Positions 34,172-49,100 of a DNA stretch of 64,000 bases are shown here, piece by piece. Each line of letters starts with the position of its first letter. The stretch's first letter is position 1. Source of the DNA: Prosopocoilus inquinatus (lineage: Eukaryota > Arthropoda > Insecta > Coleoptera > Lucanidae); NCBI GenBank assembly GCA_036172665.1, contig CM069877.1, positions 13,598,501-13,662,500 of the forward strand, in the 5' to 3' direction. The notes under the pieces are model-generated. The model was given only the letters and a program-made list of their open reading frames with translations. It was not told the DNA's origin and made no database searches. Made by a program: the position numbers and the translations under genes.

Positions 34172-37100
34172 GTAAACGATTATATTGTCATATTAACAGT
34201 GTTGTTAAGTATCTGGATGCAAGTATCTAGATACAGTACCTAAATACTTTTTGAGTATCTAGATACATATCTCAGATACTACTAAAAAAATGTAACTGTA
34301 TCTGCATCTAGATACAATTACAGTGTATCTATTCATTTGAGATACTAAGATACATTTTGGATACATTTTGAACTTCCATAAAAACAGCAGACCTTGGCGG
34401 AAATGCAACCTCGGATTTTACAGTCTCTTTCTTTTGATTTTCCCCTCTTGTTAATTATGTTTTCCAGTTTGTGAAATGCTGTTCTATTTAAAATGCGATT
34501 TGATAGTTCAGAAACTTGAAAATTATTTTAAAAATTGGGAAAGATAACTGACAAAAGGAGGAAATCAAAAGGAAAACACTGTATTGTTGATTTTATCAAC
34601 TTTTCTTGGTTATGGTTACGCTCTCTTAGCTACAACAAGGTTGCAACTAAGGATCCTAGATTCATTTGACATTTAACTTGTCTGATACGGAAGTAGAGTC
34701 ATTTTTGTTGATAACTTTATATTTTACGTTGACTTGACTTGGTCTCATACGAAACCAGGTAATTACTTATCAGCTTATTGATCAACTTATTTACAAAGAT
34801 AAATTTTCTATTTAAAAAGACACACTGCTGAAAAAAATTGCGAAAATTATCACAGATTTTAGTTTGTACATTATTCACGTATTCATACGAAAACTTCGTC
34901 AATTTTCACAAAAAAAGTCGATTTGGATCGCAAATAATACCGTACCTCCACTACTGCATAGGTTATTGAATTTTACTCTTGCAAGTATCTTGATAAACTG
35001 CAGATACTTTTTTTGTATCTGTATCTGTATCTAGATATTTTCCGGAAAAGATATCTGTATCTGCATCTAGATACATATTTGTGAAAGTATCTGCGTCTGT
35101 ATCTAGATACTATTAGAAATGTATCTTTAACAACACTGCATATTAATAAAGATTAGAAACTTATGATACACGCTGCGGGCGTGACTGGACAATATACAAT
35201 TTGGTGGTAATAGCATCCAATAATATTTTTTTCTCTTTTATTTAAATCTTTTTTGCCCGATTTCTTCACCTCGTGATAAATTTATCTGCCAGGTATTGTT
35301 CTTGGAAACTATTGAATCGATAATGGTTTCCGAGGATACCTAGCAGATAAATTTATCCACAGGTGGAGAAATCGGGCTTTATTCCTGTATTTAAGGCTCG
35401 GTTTTATAACCACAAGATAACTTTAACCTTCATAAAGCAGATCAGAAATGGCATTTTTGAATTCCCGAGTAAATTTTAGCCTGAGTTGATGGGTCGTATC
35501 ATGGGTTTAGCGCGAGCGGATCTCGAGTTTTTTCTTTTGTTTTTAATAGCGCAACTTGCGAACCAATCAAAATAAACCTATAGTGCGACCCATCAATTCA
35601 GGCTAGAATTTACTCGAGAATTCAAAAATGCGATAAAAAGGAGAATTTTTAAATGTTGAGTGTCCAACAACCTGAGGTATATTTCCAAGAAGGAAAAAAT
35701 GACGTTCGCAATTGTTTCTTTCGAATATTTATCTAATATTTTAATCGCCGTCTACAGAGAAGCCATTAATTGTCAGATAGATTTTTGAATCGCTGTAATT
35801 TCTAAACCAAAGCAGATCGGACCTATGTCGATAGGACGTTTTCGTCGTAAAATTTCATCTACTTTAATTTGCCAAAGTTTGCAAACATGCTGACGAATCA
35901 CCCTGTATAATGGAAGACAAGACCTTCACGGTGGTTTTCCTTTTTCTCTTGATTCACGCAAAGTTTCTCCGGCGGAAGATGACGCAGAGCTATAAAACAT
36001 GCCGGTTCCGGGCGGATCGTCTCGAAAACAATGCAACAACCGACCATCATCATCGTGAAGCAAATCGCCTTCAATCATTTCTATTTTAAGAACAGACGTG
36101 ACGTCGTTTGGCACCTGTGTGATAATGATAATTCACGGTGTTAAAAAGCCCACGCATCCGTGTGCAGATCGATTTTTTACTTATAAGAGGTCCGCCTTGG
36201 ACAACATATGTACATAAGTATTTCGGTAACATTCCTCTCGTTCCGTGGGCAAGCACCTCGAAAATGATTCATCATCAGCAATTTTTAACATGAGGCGTTA
36301 TAAAAGAATGCTTTTCACATACCTCTTGCATACACAATGCAATTCTGCGAGGTAAAAGGAACGCTTTCGTGATTTACGAATCGCAATCGTTGCATAATTT
36401 TCCTGCCGAAGAACAACGCGATGCGGGAAAGGTGGTGTAACTGGAGCATATTAATAAACAATGCGTTGATTTACTCAAAACGCAAGTAATTAACAACGTG
36501 CAATTAAACGATTTCAAATTGCAATCTTTTTGCTTGCAGGCTCGATTGGCCGCTTTGCATCAGAGTTGAGCAAATTGTATTCATGAGTATGAGTGCTGAT
36601 TACGAGTACTCTTAACATGAGTAAAGTCTATGTAATCAGTAATCATACAAAGTGAGAATGATTAAAGTACATGTAATCAGTAAATAAATAAATAATGAAT
36701 ACATGTAATCAGTAATCATATAAAATGAGTATGAGTACAGGTAAAAAGTAATGGCATGCTGTTTCAACTTTTCGTCTCCAGTCACGTTGACATTACTTAA
36801 TAATAATAATAATAATGATTTGTATTGGTCCTACAAATATTGACCAAAAGGTCGATGGTTCAGCAGTATCTGCTGTTCTTCCCCATAGACCTTGTACAAA
36901 AAATACAATATAATATAAATGACACAAGTACAATAAAACATAACAAATTAAGATTTCACGTGTGGATTAAGTATTGAATAAATGAAATTTCTATTCTGCA
37001 GAGTACATTACATTTACATGAGCAAATCAACAAGCATTCGAGTGAGAATTTGAAATTAAGACAGTATCACATTGAAGCTAGTATTAAATCGAGGATAAAT

Positions 37101-40100
37101 TATATTGAAGGCAAATTAGCGCAAAATCATGAAGCAACACATCCTGTATCTTCAGGTATTTCTTGAAGAGAATCGAATCAACATTTGACGCTTAAATGAA
37201 TGAACAGGGCAAGTTTTAAAATTGTTAGGAACATTGTTATAAAATTTGACAATGTTATAAGAGAACGATCTACGAAATAATGTGGTGCTATGCAAAGGAG
37301 GAGTCAGTAGCCCTCTATTCCTAACATTAATATTGTGGACGTCAGTTCGAAAGGAAATTTTATTGTAAAGATATGGAGGTGTTCTATTTTGAATGATTTT
37401 ACAAAAAAGCAGAGCGGAATCAAATTGGCGACGTGCAAGCATATTTAGCCAATTGGCTCTAGAAAATAAATGTGAGATATGATCTCTCCGTCTAATGCCA
37501 TATATAAAGCGTAAACATGAGTTTTGAAGTCTCTGGATTTTTGAAATATCAATAGAGTCTAGGCATGGCCCATAGACTGTATCGCAATAATTAAACTTAG
37601 AAAGTACCAAAGAGTTACAAAGCATTTTACGAGTATAAGTGTTTAAAAATTCTTTACTATTGTAAAGCATTTTAAGTTTTCCAAAAGAATTTTTTACTAA
37701 TTTGCTCACATGAGTTTTAAATCTCAAATTTGTATCTAGATGAAGACCTAAGTTTCTAGCACACTCAGTTATGGTTAGAGGCGTATTATTAATGCATATA
37801 TTAATATTGGGTAATGTTGAATTACGTGCTTTTTTCCTTCCGAACACAAGAACGCATGACTTATTTGGATTAAGAGCTAAACAGTGGTTTGTGGAAGAGT
37901 TAAATATTTTAGTTAAGTCTGAATTTATTTGCATTAAGGCTTGAACTCTGTTTGCTGGGTCGAAGTGGTGCAAAAGCGTATAAATAACACTTACAAAATT
38001 CAACCTCATTGAACATGAAACTGGTATAAATAGAGAACAATAATGGTCCTAAAATGCTTCCTTGAGGAATACCTGTCCCGACCTCCCCAGCAGTTGACAT
38101 ATTTTCTTTATAAACAACTGTTTGCGTTCTGTTTTGAAGATAACAATTAAAAATTAGATGGTTTCGTTACTAAAGCCAATAAAATGAAGTATCGGGAGTA
38201 GCAAGTTGTGGTTTATACTATCAAAGGCCCTGGAGAAGTCGAGAAAGATCAACACAGAAACTCTATTATCATCTGTAGCCCTACAGATGTCATCTACTAC
38301 CGAAGAGTGTGTGGTTGCGGAACTAAATCCAGGACGGAATCCAGACTGAAAGGATGGCAACAGCTGATACCTGTTTAAATGCAAATGTAACTGTTCTGCT
38401 ACACATTTTTCTACTAGTTTTGACAGGATAGGTAAAATGCTGATGGGCCTGAGATCTTTGTAGTCGTTAGGATGAGATATCTTTGCTAAAGGCATCACAT
38501 GTGCTTCCTTCCAGCAGTCAGGGAAAACATTGTTGATTAAACAATAATTTACTATATGAGTAATGTAAGACAGTAAAAATGGACAACAGCAACAACTTAG
38601 CGGCACAATGCTAGTCCGCTGGGTCTCGCAATTCGCAGTGTTTGTACGTTTGTAAATTCGTCCGATCTGTACTGTACAAAGTGTCTCATCTTCGATGGCA
38701 TTCTATAGATATTTCCGATATCTCAATATGATAAGGACACTTTTTATTCAACTTTTAACTAGATCATGATTTCTTCATTAAATCACTTAAAAATTCGTAA
38801 TAGTCCACAGGAAACCCCAACTTTGCAAAATGTGAGTGCGATTTTTTCTGAGCCACAGGAAAATATTATGGGTTCTCAAATATTATTGAATTTCATGTCT
38901 CCAAGGCAAAATACGATAAAAATTTACACTGCATCCGCTAGTTGTCAGACGAACATCTACATGTTAATGCTAATGTTTAAAATTATGAAGATTTACACAA
39001 TTCTTTAAATAAAAAAAGATGTGGAAATTGTAATCTTATTTAAAAACCGTATTTTTTGTGTTTGATTTAGGCAAGCCTGTCACAGCGCACTTGCTTATTT
39101 TCCCGACTTTCTTTCATCAAAAATCGAACTTTTCAATCGAACACTCGTTATAAATTACATAAACAATTTCAAGCAATATAAACTAACATGTGTCGCAAGT
39201 CATACCAGCCCATAAAAAAGGAGATACCAGTGATATCTCTAATTACAGACCCATTTCTATACTACCTGCTGTATCTAAAATTTTTGAAAAATGTATGGCT
39301 GTGAGGTTACTAAACTACTTAAATAAAAATAATTTGCTATCTCTCTCTCAATATGGATTCCTGCCCCATAAATCGACCTCATTGGCTTTCCATAATTTCG
39401 TAAGTTACATCTACGAGAGTTTAGATACAAATAAATCCGCTCTGGGCATATTCTTTGATAATAGTAGTGCCTTCGATACCGTCAATCATAATATCCTACT
39501 GAATAAATTAGATGCATATGGTGTTCGTGGATCTGTGTTAAAGTGGTTTCAATCCTACCTCTCCAACCGTGCTCAGATTGTCTCCGCAAATAAAGTCCTT
39601 TCCACGGCGCTTGACATTAAGTCTGGAGTTCCACAAGGATCAATCCTGGGCCCTCTTTTATATGTCATATTTGTTCATGACATAAGTCCCTCACTTCAGA
39701 ATGTCCTGACATGTCAGTTTGCAGATGACACATCTTTAGTAACAACCAGCAATTCTGTGAGCTGTCTTCTTGAATACGCTACTGATGCAGCTAATAATAT
39801 GTCAAAATATTGTCAAAATAACTCATTGATTTTGAATCCAAATAAAACATGTATTATTCATTTTAAAGTTAGTAAATCTATGCCTGTTAGCTTACTAGTG
39901 CGCATGAACAAAGAGTCAATAAAGCAGGTTGAAGTGACAAAATTTCTAGGCCTAAATGTCGATGAATACCTCAAATGGAATAGTCATATAGATGATCTTG
40001 CTAAAAAATTATGCTCCCTAAACCACATCATATTTAAAATCAAAAGTGTTGTGGATTTCAATGTTATCAAACTATTCTATTTTGCTAATATTGAGTCGCG

Positions 40101-43100
40101 AATCAGGTACGGTTTAATGTGCTGGGTTCGTATGCTAATCGCATCTTTCTTATCCAAAAAAGGATTATACGAAACATATTAAATACAAGTTTTCTTGTTC
40201 ATTGCAAACGTTTAATTCAGGAACTTCGCATACTAACCGTTTTTGACTTACTTATTTATGAATGTTCTGTATTTGTAAGGAAAAACCCATCACTGTTTAC
40301 CACGAATAAAGATATACAACAATGCTATCCTACCCGATCGAGTAATAACTTGAGTTTTCCTGTTCATTGTCTATCTCTATATGAAAGGGGACCACACTAT
40401 AGCTGCATAAAGATATATAATCATCTACCATCTTTTTTAAGAGAAACTTACAAATTATCAACTTTTCTAAATAAACTGAAAATTTGGTTGAGAGACAAGT
40501 GTTTCTACTCATTGGCAGATTATCTCAAGCAGACCCAAAATTAACTTGATACAGGGTACCTTTCTTTCTTCTTTTATTTAACTTTCTTTATTACACTGTA
40601 TTAAATGTTGTCTTTTTTGTTTTAATGTTCAATTTCAACAATATGTGACGTGTTCTATATCGCTTGGGCGATCTATTGAACGAATAAAAATTATTTTTAT
40701 ATTATTAAGTCTTATAATCCAGACGCCTCTGACCAGTAAAAAATAAGTTGAATATTAACCAATAATTGATATGGTGGATCAAATAAAGCCCAAGATTTTT
40801 AATTTTTTGCATAATTTGAATATTAGACATTCACTTTTCAAATAGTCAAATATTACAATTTGAATTATCTCTTATGAACTCATGAGCATCTAGATTATAA
40901 GATTTTTGGGACACACGTTATATAAAAAATTGAGTTCGTAGTTTGGCTATTATGAAGTTTTCATGTGATTTAATTGTTAATTAAGGAACCATAATCTATG
41001 TTAAAAATCAAACAAAAAAGCTATAATTTTTTTATATCTTTAAGAATAAAAAAGTTATTTGCATTTAAAATGTTGGTAAATTTTACATTTTCCAATCGTA
41101 CCACAAAACGACAAGAAACAGGGAATTTTTGATTTAACCATGTAAATTAAGCATTGAAAGTTAAAACTCAATATTAGGTTCTGGGTTCTTTTCTGTTTCC
41201 ATTACTCATGAAGAAACCTGTACAATACCATCGAAAATGCGACACCTATACACACATCTTAGACAAAACAAATAAAATCAAAATCAAAAGCTTAAAGATG
41301 CTCGAGGGATTCACCGCAATCAAAAACGATTTTCAACAAATTTTTTTTAAATAAAAATTTCCACAGTAAATTTAAGTCCGTTCACTTTAAAGCTTAAACC
41401 ACGTGGTAAGCGTACAATTAACAGCATTTGGAAAAGCCTGAATATTATTAGACGTGAATAACGGATTTCTATTGGTTTTCCATTATGTTTGTACTCAAAA
41501 TTTCAGATTACAGAAAAACTCAATTACTTCTACTACTCCAGTACTTTGTACTCAGTTACTTTTATACTTAAGCATTGTGAGTAAATTTGCAATCGAGTAC
41601 ATTGTACTCATAATTTTTGAGTATTTTCGTAATCAATTACTTTTGTACTTAAACACCCTGAGTAAATTTGTAATCGAGTACATTGTACTCATAATTATTG
41701 AGTACTTTTGTAATCAATTACTTTTTATACTCAATAACTGCCCAACACTGCTTTGCATAGAATGGGCCAATCGAACCTCCTCCAAAACATCAACTCTAAA
41801 TAGGTTCTTACCAACTTTTTTGCTTTTTGCTTTATTTTTAAATTGAAATCATGATCTTAATTGACATAATTGTATTTTTATTGCGTGACCAACCATAACT
41901 TGAATTACAAGTTCTTTTAATTTCAGCCATCGAACGTCCTTAAACAATACGAAACAGCAATGACATACTTAAAACTGTACCGTATCGTAGCGATCGAAAA
42001 TAAAATGCAACTGTTCTATTTAGTTCAATCAGCCAACGGCAACGTACCTACTGCAGAGGTTTATCAATTTCGCAAGGAATAATAATCATTTTATTATTAT
42101 TAAGGTTTCTGAAACGGTGCTGATTTATAATGAATCATAAACTGCCTCCTCTTTTAAAATGATTAAGGTTAATTGCGTACAATAATGTTGTAATACGGTT
42201 TCAGCCGAAGCATGTTTCCATTTCTAAATTGCTTTCCTTGCATTTGTCCGGTTGTTAACGAGCTCTGGATTAAATTGAAACCGATACAGGAGAATTGCTG
42301 TAATTAAATGCAATTTTATTAAGAACTGACTTGGCCTTTTTTATTATTGAGAAGCCCCACGTTGGGCGGCAACCCGTTTCTGGTTAGTCGTTAGTACGTT
42401 AGGTATGTTAAAAAGCCAAATATGTGGTGAGAGGTAATTAAAAAAAAATCATAGACGTTATCACCATGTTTACTTGGATATTTGTTGTTTGGCAACACTG
42501 ATAAAAAAAAATTAAAAAAAAAATATGGACGCTCTTATCACGTTGTGTTACCAGTTGATTGGCTACACTGAATTCACCCCCTCTCTTCTATTTACTTACA
42601 TTAAATTACATACTATGTTTCAAAATCAAAAAAACCGCCAACCTCGCAATGTACCTCCTGGACATAACTGGCAACACTGCTGCAAAAACCCGCTAGTTAC
42701 AAATTTAGGGAGAATAAATGTAAGATTATGTGTCAAGCATGTTTCAGGTTGACAATTATAAGTTGCCAGAAAGAAAATCATTAGCGTAACGAAGAAAAGT
42801 ATAAAATTCGGAACTTAACGTTGATAACATCAAACAGATTTATCAGTAACAATTGCACAATAATGCAAACGTTCAATTTTAATATGAAAACAGAAAAGGA
42901 AGTAAATTATTAAGGCAAAAGTTACCGAAAAAAAGGTCTGCTACTTTTTCTTTAATTGTCGCTCCATTAAATTTTCAATTTCACTATATACTTTGAAAAC
43001 AGCCTCTTCTAAAGCCGGCAATACATGGTCCAATAATTTCACGTAAAAATTCATGTAAACATGTGTTTCAATTAGATTAATAAATGTTCTGCTAAATGGT

Positions 43101-46100
43101 AATTTAGAATGATAATGTTGGTGAAAATGGTAACTCATTAATGCTTCTAACTTCAAGTTATTTTCTTTAAGCAGCTGGTAATGTTGGATTATGTTATCAA
43201 GGGATCATCCAAACGGAGAGCACGTAGTCATCACTGATTAAACTGTCTTGAAGCTAAAATTATTTATAAACATATACCCACATAAACTACCTGAAGTCGT
43301 TCTTCATTCATTGGAGTCAACAGCCAATAGCAACAATCAAAGTTACTAGAATTTACTAAAACTTCACGTCAAAAACCTTGAAAAATAGAACTTGCTCTAT
43401 GTTTTCAATTTTACATGTATAAATTCAAGTAATTCTTTTTTCTCGCTATACACGTTGAAAAATAGGTTTTGTCATAAATTACATATAAATTTCATGCAAT
43501 TTATGATCGTGTATTGCTGGCTTTACTGTGCGCTAAATAAATAAATATAATCGTTTAATCTGACGTCTGTATTTCTGTATTGACGTTAGAATTGTTAAAA
43601 TTAATAAGTAAATAGTTTTTAAAGATAATAATAAATTCAAATGCAAGAAAGCAAGATCATTCTATCAGGTGTTCAGATGTATTCCACGGACTTAACATAC
43701 TAGACGATACACAATCTGTGAATCGTAAGTTAGGTCTAGTATGTTAAGTCCATGGAATACATTGGTCTGGATGTAATATGTCTATAAGGTGCAACAAGTG
43801 ACGTTTAATTTGTTTGGGAGGGTTCGGAAACAAACTTGTCATTTTTGTTGATAATTCCAGATTTGATGTTGCCTGACATCATTTGACAGTAGCCAGGGCC
43901 GTAGCCAGACTAAATTTTCAAAGGACACTTATTGTAGTACAGGGCAGTCTCTATAAGTTTTTTTTCCATGCTTTTACACATTTTTAAAATATTTTCATAT
44001 CAAGTTGAACCATCGTAGAGCAGGCTTAAAACTTTCCAGGGCAGGTTCAGCCTCCCTCGGCGTCCCTCTAGCTACAGCCCTGACAGTAGTGCTTGTCATA
44101 GGCGTAAGTTATAAGTTTTAAATCCCATGTTAATTTAACGGTGCTCGAATATTGGCTTCCCTAATTATTTATTAATTTCATTTAGGTTTTATTAAAGTAT
44201 TCTTCAAGATGAATCTGTTTATAAAGTTTGAAAATTTTTCATTCGCTAATAAATCTATTCATTTTTCAAAAAGATTGTTAGAAAAAATTTTTCCAGTAAT
44301 TTATTTTAGCGTTGATCAAGGCCGTGCTGATTGGTATAAATTGAATTTCGTTAGAGATCTTTTTTTAAATATCTTGAAACTATACGGAATTTTGCTGTAA
44401 AATAATTAGGGAAGCCAATATTCGAGCACCTTTAAATTAATACGGGATTTCCTATGTTACGTATCAAAACGCAGCACCCTGTATGTAGAGTTAACGAAAA
44501 TATAAAAGATAAGCTTTCAAAATCAGATAACGTCGTCACTGTATTTTCGCAGTAAGTTCCTAGATTATGTATAGTCCGAAGCAAAAAAAAGTAGACAAAC
44601 TACAGTTTCCTGTAACAATTCTTTCTGAAAATGCTGGTGATTAAAGACGACTTCACAGTTAACATTCAAAAAAATTGAAAGCTTTCAAAATTAACAAGTT
44701 TAAAACTTTGTTAAAATCTGTGAATTCGTCTGTAATCTAAGAATATTTACAGGAATAATAATAACAATAATAAAACATAGTATTGCTATTTCATAAACGA
44801 CATTGAGAACGAAAAACTGACGTATCTGACAGATTTTTTCCGAACCCTATCAAATAAGATAAACGTCAATTAAATCTAGGGACCCGATTCAACAGTCAAG
44901 AGCAGTTGCAGTTGTCCAGGGTTGCCAGATTCGGCGAAATTACGCCTTTTGGGCTGTCTTCATGTAACGAACTCAACAGAATTCCACATTCTTGTGAACT
45001 ACAAATATGTACAGTCGCGATCATTCTGATCGAGACCGTTCTTATTGACGGTGGTGATCAGGACTGTACTTTCATCGAGTATCGATTTCTCTTGTTTTTT
45101 GTTCATTTTATATTTTTTCTTTCTCTTTTGTTTTAAGGAATTGATGTTTTGCATGTTATTCACGGTTCATTTGTTTTGTTTTTTTACCGGATTTTATTTA
45201 TTTTTTTGTGTATCCATTTTTTTTGTCTATCCATTTTATCAAAATGATTTTGCACACTTTGTTGACTGACTTTTTTTATAGTTGCCTTTTTTTCCTACTA
45301 GTTTCGTTTTTATTCTTAGTCCGGAGATTCATTTGTTTTTTTTGTTAATCTTACTCACCAATTTCCTTTAATTTTTTCTGTTCTTTATGCTTTCGTACTG
45401 TGGATTTCTCTTTTCCTTTTCTTATTTCTTTCTAAATTAATTTCTCGCATTTTATTGGTGCTTCTTCGTAATTCATCGTGTTTCATTTTTTGTTCATGTT
45501 TTTTGCTTTTATTGTCTACGAATTTGTCGATCTTCTTTTGTTTTATTTTCGCTTTACGCCTTGTTTTTTTTGCTGTTCCTTTCATTTCTCTTTTGTTTCT
45601 AATCTTTTTGCGGGTCAATTTATTTTTTTGTTTTTGTCTTGTTTCTTTCTGTTCATATTTTAGCGAAAACAAACATGAATAGTTCACCTTCACACCTGTC
45701 AAATTAATTACTGTTGTAGGATTAATGAATGATTCAATTTTGTTTTTTTTTTTTATTACCACACTTCTATAAGATGGTATTATTTTAAGTAGTTTTCTTA
45801 TTACAGATTTTTTTAATTTATTTCTGCTAATACCGAGACGTCAAGAATGATTTTGGTAAAGGACGGTCGTGAAATGGAAAACGACTGTCTTTTAACAGCA
45901 AGTAAATTAAGGCTCCAACAATAATTTTAAAATCTGACTACCCTTGACCAAAATAATTTTTAATTTTTGATGTCAAAATATTTCAAATAATGCAATATGG
46001 TTAATTAATATTTTTTTACACTTGGGAGTTTGGCGTAATTGGGCTACTTTTTGTAATTCTTGTCACTATGTTTTCCAAGAAAAATCGAGCAACCCTGGTG

Positions 46101-49100
46101 TTGCCAACTTAGGGGATTTTCCTCTAAATTAAAGTGGTTTTCTTTTACAATTGTTTTATAATGAAAATATCTATTTAATTATAGAATTCTGCTTTTATCA
46201 ATTTAAAATAAACAGCTAATTGCCTAGTTTAATGATCTTGTCGAGTATTTGAGAGCTTGTCAGCTGTCAAAAAGAGTGCCTGTCAGCTGTCAAAAACTAT
46301 TTTCAATTGCCATCTACGGTTGTTTTTACTATTATAGACAACCAACCTGGCAACACTGTTCAAATGGGTTTCTTTAGTTTGTTTCCGTTACAGCATGAAA
46401 GGAGAAATCTGAAGAAAAAACACTTACAAAGATTTAACTCCCTTATTTATGAACAAACCAATCAAAACTAATGCAATTATTATTATAAAAGTATCTTACG
46501 TTCTTCCAAAAAAATATACGTGTATATTTATTACTTCTTCTTTGTAATCATTTGCGAGTTTTGTTGAGTTTTACATCTAAAGCAGTTTCAGGAAAAAAAT
46601 AGTGGAAACGTTCAGGGATGAGTTGGCAGCACTGGTTAACAGTATAATATATTAAACTGTGTTCAAGTTATTTATAACTAATAAGAAAGAACTAACAATA
46701 CAAACTGAAAACTTTATCAAGTTGCCTCTGATTTTTTTGTTACATTGTCAAAGCAAGTCTTCTAAATTAGATCAACGAATGCGTTACGTTGGGTTGTAGG
46801 CAAAACACTAAACAATTGTTAGACAGCTGTCTTCTGTGAAACGTCAATCGGTTTAGGAAGTCATGTCTTTTTGGCCCTATCCTCTTCCATTGAAGAAATA
46901 AAAGCAACTGATGCGCCTTTTAAGATTAAGAGTCAATCAAAATGTCAATTAAATAATGCATGAGAAAAAAATAAATAAAATGTGTCACCAACGGCGATAC
47001 ATATGTAGACTTTCATCGAAATTTGAAATAAGGTGGAAACAGAATAGAATTAAATAACACATACAATCGACTGTGAAAAACATTTATAAGCCATTCTTTA
47101 TTTATTTGTAATCGCAGTACGCCAGTGTAGTGAGAATTTGGTATTTATGTACGTAGCTAAATTTTGACAATGAATGTCATTTCATTTTGGATTTTAAGGA
47201 TACTTCGAATTAGGCAATGGTGCAATATTTTTTTTTCATCTCGAGATGTATTTACGTCTAAATTTTCATAATCATTGACAACACCGCTTAATCAAGCTGA
47301 CTTGAATCGTCACAATTTGACGTAGGTTGTTAATATAAAATCACGACCTACTGCGATTACAAATAAATAATGAATGACTTATACAAATAGTGTTTCTAAG
47401 ATAAGAATAATCGCATTTTCTTCTTCGAAAAACACAATAGCTATTTATTATATAAATGTCTTATTATTATTAATATTATTTGCTGTTAAGGCACGAGTGT
47501 AATACATAGTTTTATCCAACACCTGTTTATTATGACGTCATAATAATGCAGATTTTGAATAACAGTTTAATTATGGGTTCATAATTCCACCAGTGTTTTA
47601 TAGACTACATATCCAAAATCGGCATTGTTATGATTTCGTAATAAGCAGGTGTTGGATAAAAAAATAAATAAACAAAACAAAACGTATCGATCGATCTTTT
47701 TTCCCCTCTTAAGAAAACCCTTTCATCGCTAAATTCAGTGGGAAAATCCCTAAGTTGGCAACATTGAAACTAATGTCAATCCCAAACGCGGCAGAAGTTT
47801 TTGAACGCATGACAACTGATCGTCACCTCTGTAATCTGATCTTATCGTTTCTATTCTTTGCAAAAACCTGCCATTGACGAAATGAAATCATCGATGTTTA
47901 ACAAACGTAATTAAAACTACATGTCAAGTATGCACACAAATTATTACATAAAACCATTGAATCATTGAAGTGTGACTACTTTGAGTGGACACATAAAAAG
48001 TAAGGTCACAATTTTACGACACCAATAAAAAAGACGAGCGATGATTGAAAAGGTTTGTTAAATTAATTCTGCCGGCTTGCATGCAAAAAATTAAATTTAA
48101 ATTGACGACTGTGGTGGAAAATGTAGAATCGTAAAAGTGAAAAGTCATTTCCTCCACGGTTCAAATTTCTAATTACTATAAACAGTTCTTTGGACAGTTC
48201 CCAGCTAATGTTAATTTTAATAATAATAATAATGCTAACCACGCAACGTTTATCGTTTATGTAACATTAAAGTGGCGCGTTCAAGTAAATTGAATTTGAA
48301 CAGATGATTTAGTAGTTCCTTTCACTAAGCTGAAGTGTTCTTGCTTGCTCACAGGAACTCAGTTCATTTCACTCCTTTATTTTTTCTGTTATTTCATCAT
48401 GTACTGCTTCATCTGAAAATATAGGAGAAGACAAGAATTACATGTTTTTTAGGTAACTTGCGTTAGTTACTCGAGCATTATGCTTTAAAGCCGTGTGCCT
48501 AGATAATATGAGACATGCAATTAGAGCAAGGAAACAGTAATCATAATTTTAGGTTTTGTTTGTAATTTCCTTGCTTCTCATATCCGCGTAATCCATAATA
48601 ATTACCGAGCTCTAGATGCTCAGCGCAATACGCACCGGCCGTTATTAAAAGCAATTCTGCACTGCGTTTTTAATTTCACAAATTATACTCTATCCTTTTT
48701 TCTTTTAGGTAACATCAAAACGTCGTTCTTAACCGGCGCCAAATTCAACGTGTCCTGGCACCTCGGTTACCCCCACAAGGGAGGATTTAAAATCCAACTG
48801 CTGGACGAGTTGGAGAGGCCGGTCCTGGACTTGACGCCGTCCATTCAAGGCTCGGATTTCATTTCTGACGATGCCACGTAAGTGAGATGGGAGACCGCCA
48901 TCGGAAACGGGGGTGTAAGTTAAACCGGCGCTTTGATTTCAGGGCGCAGTCGTTTCCAGTTCAACTTCCCCAAAACTATACATGCCTGAACTGCACGCTG
49001 AGACTTCTGAGGCAAGCGACCGAATGGGGGCCTAATTATAGATTTTGGTCGTGTGCTGACGTAGATATAAAACCAAGTGAGTACGATGAGTACTACGATA

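Larger units (their letters stand above)
36561..41750. mobile_element. hAT element (5.2 kb) carrying two non-LTR insertions
   Basis: CTTTGCAT flanks both sides exactly (36553-36560 and 41751-41758). The ends CAGAGTTGAGCA and TGCCCAACACTG are inverted with two mismatches. The subterminal zones consist of GAGTA and GTAATCA repeats (36575-36760) and their complements (41510-41740). The interior contains two reverse transcriptase elements in opposite orientations, so the hAT is the older insertion and the retroelements came later. No transposase is recognised. Confidence 0.85.
41759..48708. other. 3' part of intron 1
   Basis: It contains small elements annotated separately (43012-43527, 43894-44082, 44128-44482, 44571-44757, 47513-47659) and a T-rich tract at about 45080-45760. 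That tract is pyrimidine-heavy on the plus strand, so its long minus-strand Lys-rich frame is an artefact. No coding exon is seen before the acceptor TCTTTTAG at 48701-48708. Confidence 0.55.

Noticed and set aside
42941..43156. 71-residue minus-strand ORF with helical look
   Set aside because: It overlaps the start of a TIR element and has no splice partners or homology that I recognise.
45385..45762. 125-residue Lys-rich minus-strand ORF
   Set aside because: Artefact of a T-rich plus-strand tract; composition is extreme and no domain is present.
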